A stretch of DNA of 64,000 nt. Source: JAHEGP01 sp963792875 (GTDB lineage: Bacteria > Pseudomonadota > Gammaproteobacteria > Pseudomonadales > JAHEGP01). Every line of letters starts with the position of its first letter. Within the stretch, counting starts at the first letter, position 1. The stretch is taken from assembly GCA_963792875.1 (NCBI GenBank), contig CAWBXV010000009.1:1-64000 (forward strand). The letters are read 5' to 3'. This document shows, in pieces, positions 36,408 through 44,957 of the stretch. The position numbers and the translations under genes were made by a program. The notes beneath the pieces are model-generated. The model was not told where the DNA came from. It saw only the letters and a list, made by a program, of their open reading frames with translations, and ran no database searches.

Positions 36408-37454
36408 TCAGAGCGAGGCCATGTCGATGACGAAGCGGTAGCGCACGTCGCTCTTGAGCATGCGCTCGTAGGCCTCATTGACCTGATCCATCGCGATCAG
36501 CTCGATGTCGCTGACGATGCCGTGCTCGGCGCAGAACTCCAGCATCTCCTGCGTCTCGGCGATGCCGCCGATCAGCGAGCCGGCCAGCTGCCGACGCTGC
36601 CAGATGAGGGCCATGCTCGCCAGCGGCTGGGGGCGCTCCGGCGCGCCGACCAGCACCATGGTGCCGGAGCGCTTCAGCAGCTGCAGATAGGCGTTGAGGT
36701 CGTGGTCCGCCGACACCGTGTCCACAATGAGGTCGAGGCTGTTGAGGCGTGCGGCCATGGCCTTGCGGTCGGACGACACCACTACCTCACTGGCGCCCAG
36801 GCGCAGCGCCTCCTCCGCCTTGCCCGGGGAGTGGGTGAACAGCACCACGTGCGCGCCGAAGGCGCGGGCGAACTTGAGCGCCATGTGCCCCAGCCCGCCG
36901 AGGCCGACGACGCCGACCCTGTGGCCGGCGCCGACGCCGAAGCGCCGCAGCGGCGAATAGGTGGTGATGCCGGCGCACAGCAGCGGCGCGGCGGCCGCCG
37001 GGTCGAGGCTGGCCGGCAGCGCGAGCACGAAGTCCTCATCGACGACGATGCGCTGGGCATAGCCGCCAAAGGTGTGGCCGCCGGTCTGCGCTTCCGGGCT
37101 GTTGTAAGTCATGATGGGGCCCTGCTCACAGTGCTGCTCCAGGTGCTCGACGCAGGCGCCGCACACGCGGCAGGAATCCACCAGGCACCCGACCGCGACC
37201 CGGTCGCCCACTGCAAAGCGCTTCGCCCCGGCGCCCGTCGCCGTCACCTGGCCGACGATCTCATGGCCCGGCACGCAGGGATACAGGGTGTTGTGCCACT
37301 CGTTGCGGGCGGTGTGGATGTCGGAGTGGCAGACGCCGCAAAACTGGATATCGATGGCGACGTCCCGCTCTCCCAGCGCGCGACGCTGAATCTCCGTGGG
37401 CTGCAGCGGCTGATCGGCGGCTGCGGTGGCGTAAGCTTTTACTGGCGTTGGCAT
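36408..37454 (-). CDS. Zinc-dependent alcohol dehydrogenase (YahK/CAD type)
   Basis: 348 residues from ATG 37454 (37466 is the alternative). Medium-chain dehydrogenase: catalytic zinc site in FCGVCHSDIHTARNEW and PGHEIVGQV, structural zinc Cys cluster in CRVCGACVEHLEQHC, NADP-binding GVVGLGGLGHMALKFARAFG, and ETQEMLEFCAEHGIVSDIEL. The sequence groups with YahK/cinnamyl-alcohol dehydrogenases that reduce a broad range of aldehydes with NADPH. Single gene whose promoter lies next to an ATCGATATCGATATCGATAT repeat at 37480-37499. Converges with the esterase gene (126-base gap with no feature). Confidence 0.92.
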   Translation of the reverse strand: MPTPVKAYATAAADQPLQPTEIQRRALGERDVAIDIQFCGVCHSDIHTARNEWHNTLYPCVPGHEIVGQVTATGAGAKRFAVGDRVAVGCLVDSCRVCGACVEHLEQHCEQGPIMTYNSPEAQTGGHTFGGYAQRIVVDEDFVLALPASLDPAAAAPLLCAGITTYSPLRRFGVGAGHRVGVVGLGGLGHMALKFARAFGAHVVLFTHSPGKAEEALRLGASEVVVSSDRKAMAARLNSLDLIVDTVSADHDLNAYLQLLKRSGTMVLVGAPERPQPLASMALIWQRRQLAGSLIGGIAETQEMLEFCAEHGIVSDIELIAMDQVNEAYERMLKSDVRYRFVIDMASL

Positions 37455-37477
37455 GGCGGCTCTCATTAGCTGGTTAT

Positions 37478-37499
37478 CCGATATCGATATCGATATCGC
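37478..37499. promoter_or_regulatory. Short GATATC-type tandem palindrome before ADH gene
   Basis: CGATAT is repeated three times in a row about 25-45 bases upstream of the alcohol dehydrogenase start. The block is self-complementary, as operator sites often are, and AT-rich in GC-rich DNA. It may be a regulator site or part of the promoter. Confidence 0.3.
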
Positions 37500-37691
37500 T
37501 CTGTGCGCGCCGACGGCATGACCGGACCGATGGCGCCCGCCGACGACAGCCTGAGCCCGCATTGTAGATCAATGCCGGCAAGGCCGATATGCCGCCGCCG
37601 GCGCGGGGTCACCAGCGGCGCGCGCCGACAGCACGGCGACCGAGCTATCCACAATAGCTGTGGATAACACTGGTGGCAACGTGTCCACGGC

Positions 37692-37725
37692 GGCCGCTGC
37701 GCCGCGCACGGCGCGCGCAGCGGCC
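37692..37725. terminator. Strong hairpin after cupin gene
   Basis: GGCCGCTGCG and CGCGC (37692-37701, 37703-37707) pair with GCGCG and CGCAGCGGCC (37711-37725) around the loop ACG: a 15-base-pair stem with a single bulged C at 37702. It lies 18 bases past the cupin stop. It lacks a T run in the leftward direction, so it may act as a transcript-end stabiliser or a Rho-assisted end. Confidence 0.45.
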
Positions 37726-37742
37726 TGCCGGTCACTTTTTGA

Positions 37743-38111
37743 TCAGCCGTGGCTGGACGCAGGAGCCAGCGTCACGAACAGCGAGCGCCGGGGCCGGTTG
37801 TCCACCGTGCGCGTGCGATGGCCACGGCCGGTGACGTCCTCCACCAGCAGGATGTCGCCGCCGCCGAAGCGGCGCTTTTCGCCGTCGCTGGTCTCCAGCT
37901 CGATCGCGCCATCCAGCAGCACGATGTACTGCCGCTGCGGCGCACAGTGCCAGTCGAAGTCGTAGTCGGCGTCGTTCTCGCGAAAGATGACGCCGTTGGC
38001 CGGATAGGGCTCGGACAGGCGCCCGATGGCTCCCCGGTCCTGCAGCGGGATGTCGATCTCGTCGAAATGCGACTCGCCCGCGGCGTCCGCGTAGACCCTG
38101 GTGACTCTCAT
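37743..38111 (-). CDS. Small cupin-domain protein
   Basis: 122 residues from ATG 38111. FRENDADYDFDWHCAPQRQY followed by IVLLDGAIELETSDGEKRRF and GGGDILLVEDVTGRGHRTR form the two cupin motifs, with His and Glu positions able to bind a metal. The family of short single-cupin proteins has no fixed activity. Its ATG overlaps the stop of the upstream VOC gene (ATGA), so the two are translated together, and the pair may act on one small molecule. Confidence 0.75.
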   Translation of the reverse strand: MRVTRVYADAAGESHFDEIDIPLQDRGAIGRLSEPYPANGVIFRENDADYDFDWHCAPQRQYIVLLDGAIELETSDGEKRRFGGGDILLVEDVTGRGHRTRTVDNRPRRSLFVTLAPASSHG

Positions 38112-38614
38112 GCCGGCGCGCTCCCGTCGGCACTGGAGGTCTTGCCCGCCTGCCAGCGGTCGAGGATGGCGCGGGCCTGATTGGTGGCCGGGTCCATCGC
38201 GCGGTCGTGGCCGGGCATGCGCGCCGCCAGCTCGATCACATAGCCGTTGGGATCGCGGAAGTAGATGGAGTGAATGAAGTGGTGATCGGAGACGCCGCGC
38301 GTCTCGATGCCCGCGGCGCGGCCCCGCTCCAGCATGGGCTGCAGCACCGACGGGTCGACCTCCAGGGCGATGTGCAGGTCGAAGTCGCGCTGGTCCTTGA
38401 AGTCGAAGGGGCTGTCCGGATCCTCGAAGAACGCCAGGTAGGAGCCGTCATCAAGCTCGTAGAAGGTGTGCAATACCGCCGTCTTGCGGCCGGTCTTGGT
38501 CTGGCCGATCTCCAGCGAGCCGGCCAGGGGCAGGCCGAGAAAGTCCTCGTAGAAGCGGCGCGTCTGCTCGGAGTCGCGGCAGCGGTAGGCGCTGTGGTGC
38601 AGTTTTTGAATCAT
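38108..38614 (-). CDS. VOC-family (glyoxalase/dioxygenase-like) protein
   Basis: 168 residues from ATG 38614 behind GAGGAGAT. IQKLHHSAYRCRDSEQTRRF with FYEDFLGLPLAG is a VOC first module; DLHIALEVDP and HSIYFRDPNGYVIELAARMP the second, giving metal ligands His, His and Glu. It may be a lyase, isomerase, extradiol-type dioxygenase or resistance protein; the sequence does not say which. The C-terminal tail RAILDRWQAGKTSS extends past the fold. It is coupled with a cupin gene and divergent from the WS/DGAT gene. Confidence 0.8.
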   Translation of the reverse strand: MIQKLHHSAYRCRDSEQTRRFYEDFLGLPLAGSLEIGQTKTGRKTAVLHTFYELDDGSYLAFFEDPDSPFDFKDQRDFDLHIALEVDPSVLQPMLERGRAAGIETRGVSDHHFIHSIYFRDPNGYVIELAARMPGHDRAMDPATNQARAILDRWQAGKTSSADGSAPA

Positions 38615-38867
38615 CGGTCGGATCTCCTCGTTGGGGCGGCAGCGCCGCCCCTCAGCCAGGGCCGGCGCTGCCACTCTCAGTGGCAGTAAGCACCCGGCCA
38701 GCCAGGCCAGCGGGCCGCACGCTCGCGCAGCTCCAGCTTAAATGCCGCACGGCTTGAAGTCCAAGCGCGGTCCGACGCGCTACCCGCCCACACCGCTGTT
38801 GCTACGGCCGCTGCTTTCTGTTCTCATTGCCGCCCGCTTATCCGACGCTCACAAGGAGGTCCGGCCC

Positions 38868-40310
38868 GTGCGCACACTCAGCAGCGAAGACGCTTTCTTT
38901 CTCTACCTGGAGAACCCCGACCAGCACCAGCACGTGGTCACCACCCTGATCCTAGACCCCGCCACGGCCACGCAGCCGGTAGACCTCGAGGGCCTGATCG
39001 ACGCGTTTGGCGCCAGCATCAGCCCGCTGCCTGAATTCCGGCAGCGGCTGTCGTGGAATGCGCTGTCGATGGCACCACCGGCGCTGGTAGACGACCGCCA
39101 CTTTCAGCTGCGCAATCACATCCACCGCATCGCGGTGCCGGCGCCGGGCACCGAGCGCCAGCTGGCCATGATCGTCGAGGACATCGCCAGCACGCCGCTG
39201 GACCATCGGCGGCCGCTGTGGGAGGCCTGGTTCATCTCGGGCCTGGAGCGCGGCCGCCTGGCGCTGGTACTGAAGACCCACCACTGCCTGGCGGACGGCG
39301 TGCAGGGCGTCCATGTCATGGGGCAGCTGCTCGAGACCACTCCGGTCAGTGCAACCAGGCACCACCCCGACCTGCCGCCCGCCCGCGCCACGCCCGCCTG
39401 GGAGGTCACTACGCGGGCGCTGTACGAGCAGTGGCGCGATCGCCCGGGCTATTTCGAGGTCATGGGACGCACGATGCGCAGCCTGCAGCAACGCCGCAAA
39501 CTGTTCGCCGACTCGAAGGAGCTCGGCGAGCTGGTGCCGGCGCTGTTTGAAGAGGCGCCCAAGCTCAAATTCAATGCGCCGATCACGCCCCATCGCAGCG
39601 CTGCCCTGCACAGCGTCCCCCTGAGCCAGGTGAAGCGCGTGAAGCGGGCGCTGGGCTGTACCATCAACGACGTGGTACTGGCAGCCTGCACCATCGCCCT
39701 GCGCGACTATCTGATCGCCACCGATGACCTGCCCGATGAACCGCTCATCGCCTGCCTGCCGGTGTCGCTGACGCTGAAGGGGCAGCAGGGCCGCAAGGCG
39801 GATCAGGGCAACCAGGTCGGCACCATGTCGGTGCGCCTGCCCGTGCAGCTGGCGGACGCCGGCGACATCGTCGCCGCCGTGTGCAGGTCCAGCAGCGCCG
39901 CCAAGACCGTGTTCGAGGGCAGTTACCAGAACCTGATGCAGAACTATATCGGCGTGATGCTGCCCGCGGTCGCGGACTGGGCCCTGAAGGCCGCACTCAG
40001 ACCGAGCGTGGTCAGGCACTCGCCCACCAGCGCCAACGTGGTCATCTCCAATCTGCCGGGCCCGCCGATTCCGCTGTACCTGGGAGGCTGCAGGGTGGAT
40101 GCCTGCTACGGCATGGGCCCCATCGTCAGCGGGCAGGGGCCGAACATCACTTTCATCAGCTACGTCGACAGCCTGCACTTCTCGCTCCAGGCCTGCCGCG
40201 ACCACATTCCCCACATTCAGGATCTGGCTGACGGCATCGTCGCCGCCTTCGGGCAGCTGAGCGCGCTGGCCGATGCCAGCGCAGCCGAGCCCGCCCGCCA
40301 GAGGGCGTAG
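38868..40310 (+). CDS. Wax ester synthase/diacylglycerol acyltransferase (WS/DGAT)
   Basis: 480 residues. GTG 38868 is chosen because AAGGAGGT lies seven bases before it and the protein then starts VRTLSSEDAFFLYLENPDQH, as WS/DGAT proteins do. The catalytic HHxxxDG is in LKTHHCLADGVQGVHV, near residue 140. Downstream are NDVVLAACTIALRDYL (the ND motif), PVSLTLKGQQGRK and NVVISNLPGPPIPLYLGGC (the PLW/NVPGP region). It joins acyl-CoA to fatty alcohol or diacylglycerol for wax ester or triacylglycerol storage. A second family member lies at 62.2-63.6 kb. Confidence 0.9.
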   Translation: MRTLSSEDAFFLYLENPDQHQHVVTTLILDPATATQPVDLEGLIDAFGASISPLPEFRQRLSWNALSMAPPALVDDRHFQLRNHIHRIAVPAPGTERQLAMIVEDIASTPLDHRRPLWEAWFISGLERGRLALVLKTHHCLADGVQGVHVMGQLLETTPVSATRHHPDLPPARATPAWEVTTRALYEQWRDRPGYFEVMGRTMRSLQQRRKLFADSKELGELVPALFEEAPKLKFNAPITPHRSAALHSVPLSQVKRVKRALGCTINDVVLAACTIALRDYLIATDDLPDEPLIACLPVSLTLKGQQGRKADQGNQVGTMSVRLPVQLADAGDIVAAVCRSSSAAKTVFEGSYQNLMQNYIGVMLPAVADWALKAALRPSVVRHSPTSANVVISNLPGPPIPLYLGGCRVDACYGMGPIVSGQGPNITFISYVDSLHFSLQACRDHIPHIQDLADGIVAAFGQLSALADASAAEPARQRA

Positions 40311-40373
40311 CGAGCCGCGCGCCAGCGCATTACAATACCGCGCAATGCCGCCCCCTGACACAGGAATACCGCC

Positions 40374-40934
40374 ATGATCAAGGACACCCCCAACCGGCTC
40401 TCCCACACCACCGTGGCGCTGCACTGGCTCGTCGCCATCGGCGTCATCGGGATGCTCGCCGTCGGGCTCTATATGGCGGAAAACGACGCCTACGCGCTGT
40501 ATCCGCTGCACAAGTCCAGCGGGATGCTGTTGCTGCTGGTGATCCTGCCGCGGGTAGCATGGCGCGTGCTCAACGGCTGGCCGACGCCGGTAGGCACCTA
40601 CCGCGCGTGGGAGCACACCCTGGCCAGGGCCGTGCACTGGGTTCTGCTCGTGGGCACCGCGCTGATGCCGCTGTCCGGCATGCTGATGTCGGCCGCCGGC
40701 GGCCATGGGCTGGCAATATTCGGCTGGGAACTGCTGGCGGCCAATCCCGACCCGGCGCACCCCGACAAGGTCATCGCGCTCAGCAAAGCGGCCGCGGAAT
40801 TCGGGCACGAGACGCACGAAATACTGGCGTCCGTGCTGATCGGCGCCATCATCCTGCACGTCGCCGCCGCCCTGAAACACCACCTGCTCGACCGCGACGG
40901 CACCCTGCGCCGCATGCTCGGCAAGGCGCTGTGA
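40374..40934 (+). CDS. Cytochrome b561
   Basis: 186 residues with four membrane segments. RLSHTTVALHWLVAIGVIGM, YPLHKSSGMLLLLVILPRVA, WEHTLARAVHWVLLVGTALM and HETHEILASVLIGAIILHVA supply conserved His that ligate two b hemes. It carries electrons in the inner membrane, often between quinol and a periplasmic partner or superoxide. AGGAATACCGCC before the ATG. About 63 bases after the WS/DGAT gene on the same strand, so possibly co-transcribed. Confidence 0.92.
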   Translation: MIKDTPNRLSHTTVALHWLVAIGVIGMLAVGLYMAENDAYALYPLHKSSGMLLLLVILPRVAWRVLNGWPTPVGTYRAWEHTLARAVHWVLLVGTALMPLSGMLMSAAGGHGLAIFGWELLAANPDPAHPDKVIALSKAAAEFGHETHEILASVLIGAIILHVAAALKHHLLDRDGTLRRMLGKAL

Positions 40935-41070
40935 CGGCCGGGACCACCACCAGCGCACGCGGCCGGCAACGCGTTACCGGCGCCCTGCAGCCGGGTGACA
41001 GCGCACTCAACACCCGCACACAGCCCATGGCCGACGTCTAGAGGGCGTCAAGCTGCGCGTGATCCGGCGT

Positions 41071-41122
41071 CGCCGAACGGCCTCGCCGAATGGCCGCGCC
41101 GAATGGCCGCGCCGAATGGCCG
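41071..41122. repeat. 13-base tandem repeat, four copies
   Basis: The unit CGCCGAATGGCCG occurs at 41084-41096, 41097-41109 and 41110-41122, with a diverged first copy (CGCCGAACGGCCT) at 41071-41083. It lies between the b561 and OmpA-like genes, seven bases from the OmpA-like stop. The inner GGCC and CCGxxCGG give hairpin potential, so it may serve as a transcript end or a variable intergenic repeat. Confidence 0.7.
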
Positions 41123-41128
41123 CGCGAC

Positions 41129-41809
41129 TTATCTCGCCTGCGCCTTCGCGTCCTCGATCATCTGCTCGTTGGCCGCCACGGCCACCTCGACCCGTCGGTT
41201 CTTGGCGCGACCGTCCGGGGTCGAGTTGTCGAACATGGGCTTGGTTTCACCGTAGGCCTTGACGGTAAACCGCCCCGCGGCCACACCCGAGGCCTGCAGA
41301 TACTGGGCCACCGCGTTCGCCCGCTTCTGTGACAGGGTCATATTGTAAGCGGCATCGCCCGTGCTGTCGGTGTGCCCCTCGAGCAGCAGATTGGTATCGG
41401 GGAACTCCAGGAACACCTGGGCGACCTTATCGAGATTCGCCTTGGCTTGAGCGGTCAGGCTGGAGCTGTTGGTGGCGAAGGTCACCCCGCTGTTTTCGTC
41501 AAAAATGATCTGGATGCCCTCGCCCACGCGCTTGACCTCAGCGCCCGGCACCGCCTCCTGAATGGCATCGGCCTGCTTGTCCATCTTGTTGCCGATCAAG
41601 CTGCCGGCCACACCACCGACTGCGGCACCGATCAGCGTGCCCTTGGTGTTGCCGCCGATCACCTGCCCCAGCAGGGCTCCGGCGGCGGCCCCACCGGCGG
41701 CGCCGCGCTGGGTCTTGTTGGTGTTCTGCATGGCTGCACAGCCGGTCATCAGGGCCATCGCGCCCGCCAGGGCCACTGCCATCGCCGTTCTCGTACTCTT
41801 GCTCGTCAT
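41129..41809 (-). CDS. OmpA-family lipoprotein with glycine-zipper domain
   Basis: 226 residues from ATG 41809 (41818 also possible). Lipoprotein signal MAVALAGAMALMTGCAAM. Residues about 35-75 (RGAAGGAAAGALLGQVIGG, LIGAAVGGVAGSLIGNKMD) are a glycine zipper. The C-terminal OmpA domain has ATNSSSLTAQAKANLDKVA, LLLEGHTDSTGDAAYNMTLS and RRVEVAVAANEQMI, which binds peptidoglycan diaminopimelate. It ties the outer membrane to murein. It lies just downstream of another lipoprotein gene on the same strand (gap about 27). Confidence 0.93.
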   Translation of the reverse strand: MTSKSTRTAMAVALAGAMALMTGCAAMQNTNKTQRGAAGGAAAGALLGQVIGGNTKGTLIGAAVGGVAGSLIGNKMDKQADAIQEAVPGAEVKRVGEGIQIIFDENSGVTFATNSSSLTAQAKANLDKVAQVFLEFPDTNLLLEGHTDSTGDAAYNMTLSQKRANAVAQYLQASGVAAGRFTVKAYGETKPMFDNSTPDGRAKNRRVEVAVAANEQMIEDAKAQAR

Positions 41810-41836
41810 CGCTCTCATCGCTTTCGCCCGCGTCGG

Positions 41837-42355
41837 TTACAGGGTGATATCATCGGAGACCTTGCTGAAACTCATCAGCACATCGAAGGGGTTGCCCTGA
41901 TAGCTGCTGGGCACCCGCAGTATCATCGACGTCGGGGTCAACGCATCGATGGTGGCGCGATACCCGCGGCCACCGGCCGCCACCTTGCCCCGCTCATCCA
42001 GATACTTGAATTGAAACTGGTTGCTGCCGTCTCCCGGCTGGTAGAGCGACCAGTGTATCCGGGTGGCGCCTGCGGCGCACTGCGATGCCGGGCTGTTCAG
42101 CGTAAATTTACCGGCGCCGTTGTTGGGGATGAACACCCACTCACTGCCCTTGAAACAGGCTGAATCGGCCCGTTCAAACAGCACGGCCTTATACAACCCC
42201 TGGGCGCCGACAAAGCGCATGTCGGTCACCTGCCAGGTGCCCTTCAAGGTGCCTTTGCTGACCTTCGGGGCAGCGCCCGCGCCGCCCGGGCTGGAGGCGG
42301 CGCAGGCCACCAGCAGCGCGGTCAGCGTCACCGCCAGAAGATGTCTACCCATCAT
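41837..42355 (-). CDS. Lipocalin-like lipoprotein, function unknown
   Basis: 172 residues from ATG 42355 (a GTG/ATG further up is possible). MMGRHLLAVTLTALLVACAA gives a lipobox LVAC. The mature part starts KGTLKGTWQVTDMRFVGAQG, then SEWVFIPNNGAGKFTLNSPA and PTSMILRVPSSYQGNPFDVL: a beta-rich pattern with the GxW start of lipocalin_4-type proteins. It probably sits on the outer membrane. Its position before the OmpA-like lipoprotein suggests joint transcription. Substrate unknown. Confidence 0.7.
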   Translation of the reverse strand: MMGRHLLAVTLTALLVACAASSPGGAGAAPKVSKGTLKGTWQVTDMRFVGAQGLYKAVLFERADSACFKGSEWVFIPNNGAGKFTLNSPASQCAAGATRIHWSLYQPGDGSNQFQFKYLDERGKVAAGGRGYRATIDALTPTSMILRVPSSYQGNPFDVLMSFSKVSDDITL

Positions 42356-42654
42356 GATTGCCCACGTCATGGCGAATCGCCCTCCCACGTTGAATGTCCA
42401 GCTGACAGCCGGCGCGCGTCGATTGCAGAATATGACTCCAACGCGACGAAGTCCAGGGGACTTGTGGCCGCCGGCGCAGGGCGCAGCAGGGGGGGGGCGC
42501 GAGCACTGCAGCCGCTCGGCTCGGCGCCGCGCGGGAGAGCCCGCAAGCGCGCCCGGGGGCGGCGCGGCAACTCACCGCGCGACAGACCGCAGCGGCTGCC
42601 GGAGCCTCGCAGGAAGGGCGCGGCGGTCGATAGCGCGCCGCCGCGCGCTGACGT

Positions 42655-43104
42655 TCAGAAGGACTTATAGGGCAGGAACTTGCCGGACAGCACCACGTTG
42701 ACGCGGTCGCCCTTGGGGTCCGCCTCGCGCCGGATGTCGATCGAGAAGTCGATGGCGCTCATGATGCCGTCACCGAATTCCTCGTGGATGAGCTCCTTGA
42801 TGGTCGTGCCGTACACGTTGACCACTTCGTACCAGCGGTAGATCAGCGGGTCGGTGGGGACAGCGGTGGGCAGCGAACCCTTGTAGGGCACCACCTGCAG
42901 CCAGGCGACCGCCTCGTCGGGCAGGTCGAAGCATGCGCCGACCACCGTGGCCTGCTGTTTGTCGAGGGTCATCTGACCGAGGCAGGCGGCGGTGGTCCAC
43001 TCCTTCGAGAGGCCGACCGCCGCGGCGACGTCCGCCCACTTGATCTGCTTGCTCACTTTGGCGGCCAGAATCAACTGGGTGACTTCTTCACGGCTCTTGA
43101 TCAT
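42655..43104 (-). CDS. cynS: Cyanase (cyanate hydratase)
   Basis: 149 residues from ATG 43104. Splits cyanate with bicarbonate to ammonia and CO2. The N-terminal helical domain (REEVTQLILAAKVSKQIKWA, AAAVGLSKEWTTAACLGQMT) is HTH-like but not DNA binding. The C-terminal catalytic part YRWYEVVNVYGTTIKELIHE (Arg and Glu), EEFGDGIMSAIDFSIDI (Ser) and LSGKFLPYKSF contains the residues of the decamer active site. It follows the kinase/phosphatase and FNT channel genes, which suggests that cyanate use and anion transport are organised together. Confidence 0.97.
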   Translation of the reverse strand: MIKSREEVTQLILAAKVSKQIKWADVAAAVGLSKEWTTAACLGQMTLDKQQATVVGACFDLPDEAVAWLQVVPYKGSLPTAVPTDPLIYRWYEVVNVYGTTIKELIHEEFGDGIMSAIDFSIDIRREADPKGDRVNVVLSGKFLPYKSF

Positions 43105-43175
43105 GGTGTGCTCCTGTTGGGGCTGGGTTGAGGGAAGTGACTGGACTGCGCTCGCAGCCCGGCTGCAGCGCCGGA

Positions 43176-44897
43176 TCACCTGGCCAGCAGGCCCACGATG
43201 ATCAGCATCTGGATCAGCGCCAGGCCCTGCCAGAACGCCACCGGGTTGCGCTCGATCAGGGGCGGGCGGGACTTGCTCAGGAAGGCCCGGCTCGGGTTCC
43301 TGAGGTCGTACAGGAATTCGGACAGCTCCTCGTAGCGCTTCAGGGGATTGGGGTGCACCGCCTTCTGGAGCGCCGCGTCCACCCAGGCCGGGATGGCGCT
43401 GTCCTGATCGCGCACCGGGCGGTAGACCAGTCGACGCTGGGCCGCCAAGGTGCGCGCGCCGGAGACTTCGGTGCCGTAGGGGAATCTGCCCGACAGCATG
43501 AAATAGGTCAGCACGCCCAGCGAAAACTGATCCGATCGCGGCGTGCCGCCCTCCCCCAGAAAATATTCCGGGGCCGCATACAGCGCGGTACCCAGCGGAT
43601 AGTCCGGCGCCGCGGCGGCTGCCGACTCCATCAGGCCAGCGACGCAGGTGGCGCCGAAGTCGATGATCTTCACCGTGCCGTCGGCGTCGATCATGACGTT
43701 GTCCGGCTTGAGGTCCTGGTGCAGCATCTCCATGCGGTGAAAGGCCCGCAGGCCCCTGGCGACCTGCTCGACGATGCCGCGGACCGTTTCCAGCTCAGGC
43801 CGCGGATGGTCGAGCAGCCACTGCGACAGGGTCTGTCCGTCGACGTACTCGGTGGCCGTGTACAGGTAGCTGCGCGGCCGCCGCTGCGGAGCGGCGCGCA
43901 GCACGTGCGCGCTGTTGATGCGCCGCGCTATCCACTCCTCCATGAGAAAGCGCTCGAGATAGGCCGCGTCGCCGCCCAGGTCGATGGACGGCGTCTTGAT
44001 GACGACGCGCGCAGCGCTGTCCGGGTCGAGCGCCAGATAGGCGTGACTGCGGCTGCTGGCGTGGATCTCGCGGATGATGGTATAGCCATCGATCTCGGCG
44101 CGCGGCCCCAGTATCGGCGGCAGCGGCAGCGCGCTGGCCTGCCGCTGCAGCTCCTGCGCCTCCCGCCCGGCGATATCGTCGACCCGCAGCAGCTGCACCG
44201 AGACGTTGTCCGCGCTGCCCTGCGCGAGCGCGCGCGCCGCGATGGCGCTGGCCGCGTCATCGAGCCGGTCGCCGTGCTCTTCGATCTGGCGCAGCATGAA
44301 TTCCGCGTCGGCGTACTCGTAGACGCCGTCCGTCGCCACCACGAAGGTGTCGCCCGGCCTGAGCGGCAGCGCGCGATAGTCCGGCTCCAGCTGCGCTTCG
44401 AACCCCAGCGCCCGGCTCAGATAGCTCTCGCCCTGCGCCACCCACAGGCGGTGATCGTTGGTCAGCTGCTCCAGGGCGTTGTCGCGCACCCGGTAGATGC
44501 GGGTGTCGCCGACGTGAAAGATGTGTGCGGTGTCAGCCTTGATCACCAGCGCGCTCAGGGTGCAGACATAGCCGCGGTCCTTGTCGAAGCGGTAGCCGCC
44601 CTGCTGGGACTGGGCATTCAGCCAGGAGTTCACCGCGCACAGCACCCGGCTGCCGGAGGTTTTCACCGACCAGGCCTCCGAGGTGCAGAAGTAATCCTCC
44701 AGGAAGCTCTTCACGGCGGTCTCGCTGGCGATATGACTGACAGCGCTGCTGCTGATGCCGTCGGCCATGGCGATGGCCAGCCCCTTGAGCGAGAGCTGCG
44801 GCTCCCGCGGGATCATGGCGCCGTGGAAGTCCTGATTGTGCGGTTTTCGGCCCTTGTCCGAAAACTGCCCGAGAGAAACCTTGAGCTGGCTGGTCAT
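43176..44897 (-). CDS. PP2C phosphatase-Ser/Thr kinase fusion, membrane anchored
   Basis: 573 residues. N-terminal PP2C domain (1-235): KPHNQDFHGAM, AMADGISSSAVSHIASETAV, FHVGDTRIYRVRDNALEQLT, FVVATDGVYEYADAEF and SADNVSVQLL, with the metal-binding Asp. Kinase domain (about 265-530): VVIKTPSIDLGG, LHQDLKPDNVMIDAD (HRD reads HQD), IIDFGATC and YAAPEYFLGEGGTPRSDQFS. Near the end FWQGLALIQMLIIVGLLA is a membrane anchor. Phosphatase and kinase on one chain suggests a reversible switch. It lies between FNT and cyanase genes on one strand; proteins of this kind are known next to nitrite/formate channels in proteobacteria. The target may be the FNT channel, an inference. Confidence 0.92.
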   Translation of the reverse strand: MTSQLKVSLGQFSDKGRKPHNQDFHGAMIPREPQLSLKGLAIAMADGISSSAVSHIASETAVKSFLEDYFCTSEAWSVKTSGSRVLCAVNSWLNAQSQQGGYRFDKDRGYVCTLSALVIKADTAHIFHVGDTRIYRVRDNALEQLTNDHRLWVAQGESYLSRALGFEAQLEPDYRALPLRPGDTFVVATDGVYEYADAEFMLRQIEEHGDRLDDAASAIAARALAQGSADNVSVQLLRVDDIAGREAQELQRQASALPLPPILGPRAEIDGYTIIREIHASSRSHAYLALDPDSAARVVIKTPSIDLGGDAAYLERFLMEEWIARRINSAHVLRAAPQRRPRSYLYTATEYVDGQTLSQWLLDHPRPELETVRGIVEQVARGLRAFHRMEMLHQDLKPDNVMIDADGTVKIIDFGATCVAGLMESAAAAAPDYPLGTALYAAPEYFLGEGGTPRSDQFSLGVLTYFMLSGRFPYGTEVSGARTLAAQRRLVYRPVRDQDSAIPAWVDAALQKAVHPNPLKRYEELSEFLYDLRNPSRAFLSKSRPPLIERNPVAFWQGLALIQMLIIVGLLAR

Positions 44898-44957
44898 GGC
44901 AGTCGCAGGCCGGCCTCAGCGGCGAACCACTGAGGCCTGCCTCCTTGGCAGGGGTTA

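Noticed and set aside
42655..43104. DNA-binding regulator because of the HTH-like N-terminus
   Set aside because: The N-terminal fold is the normal non-DNA-binding part of cyanase, and the catalytic C-terminal domain is complete.
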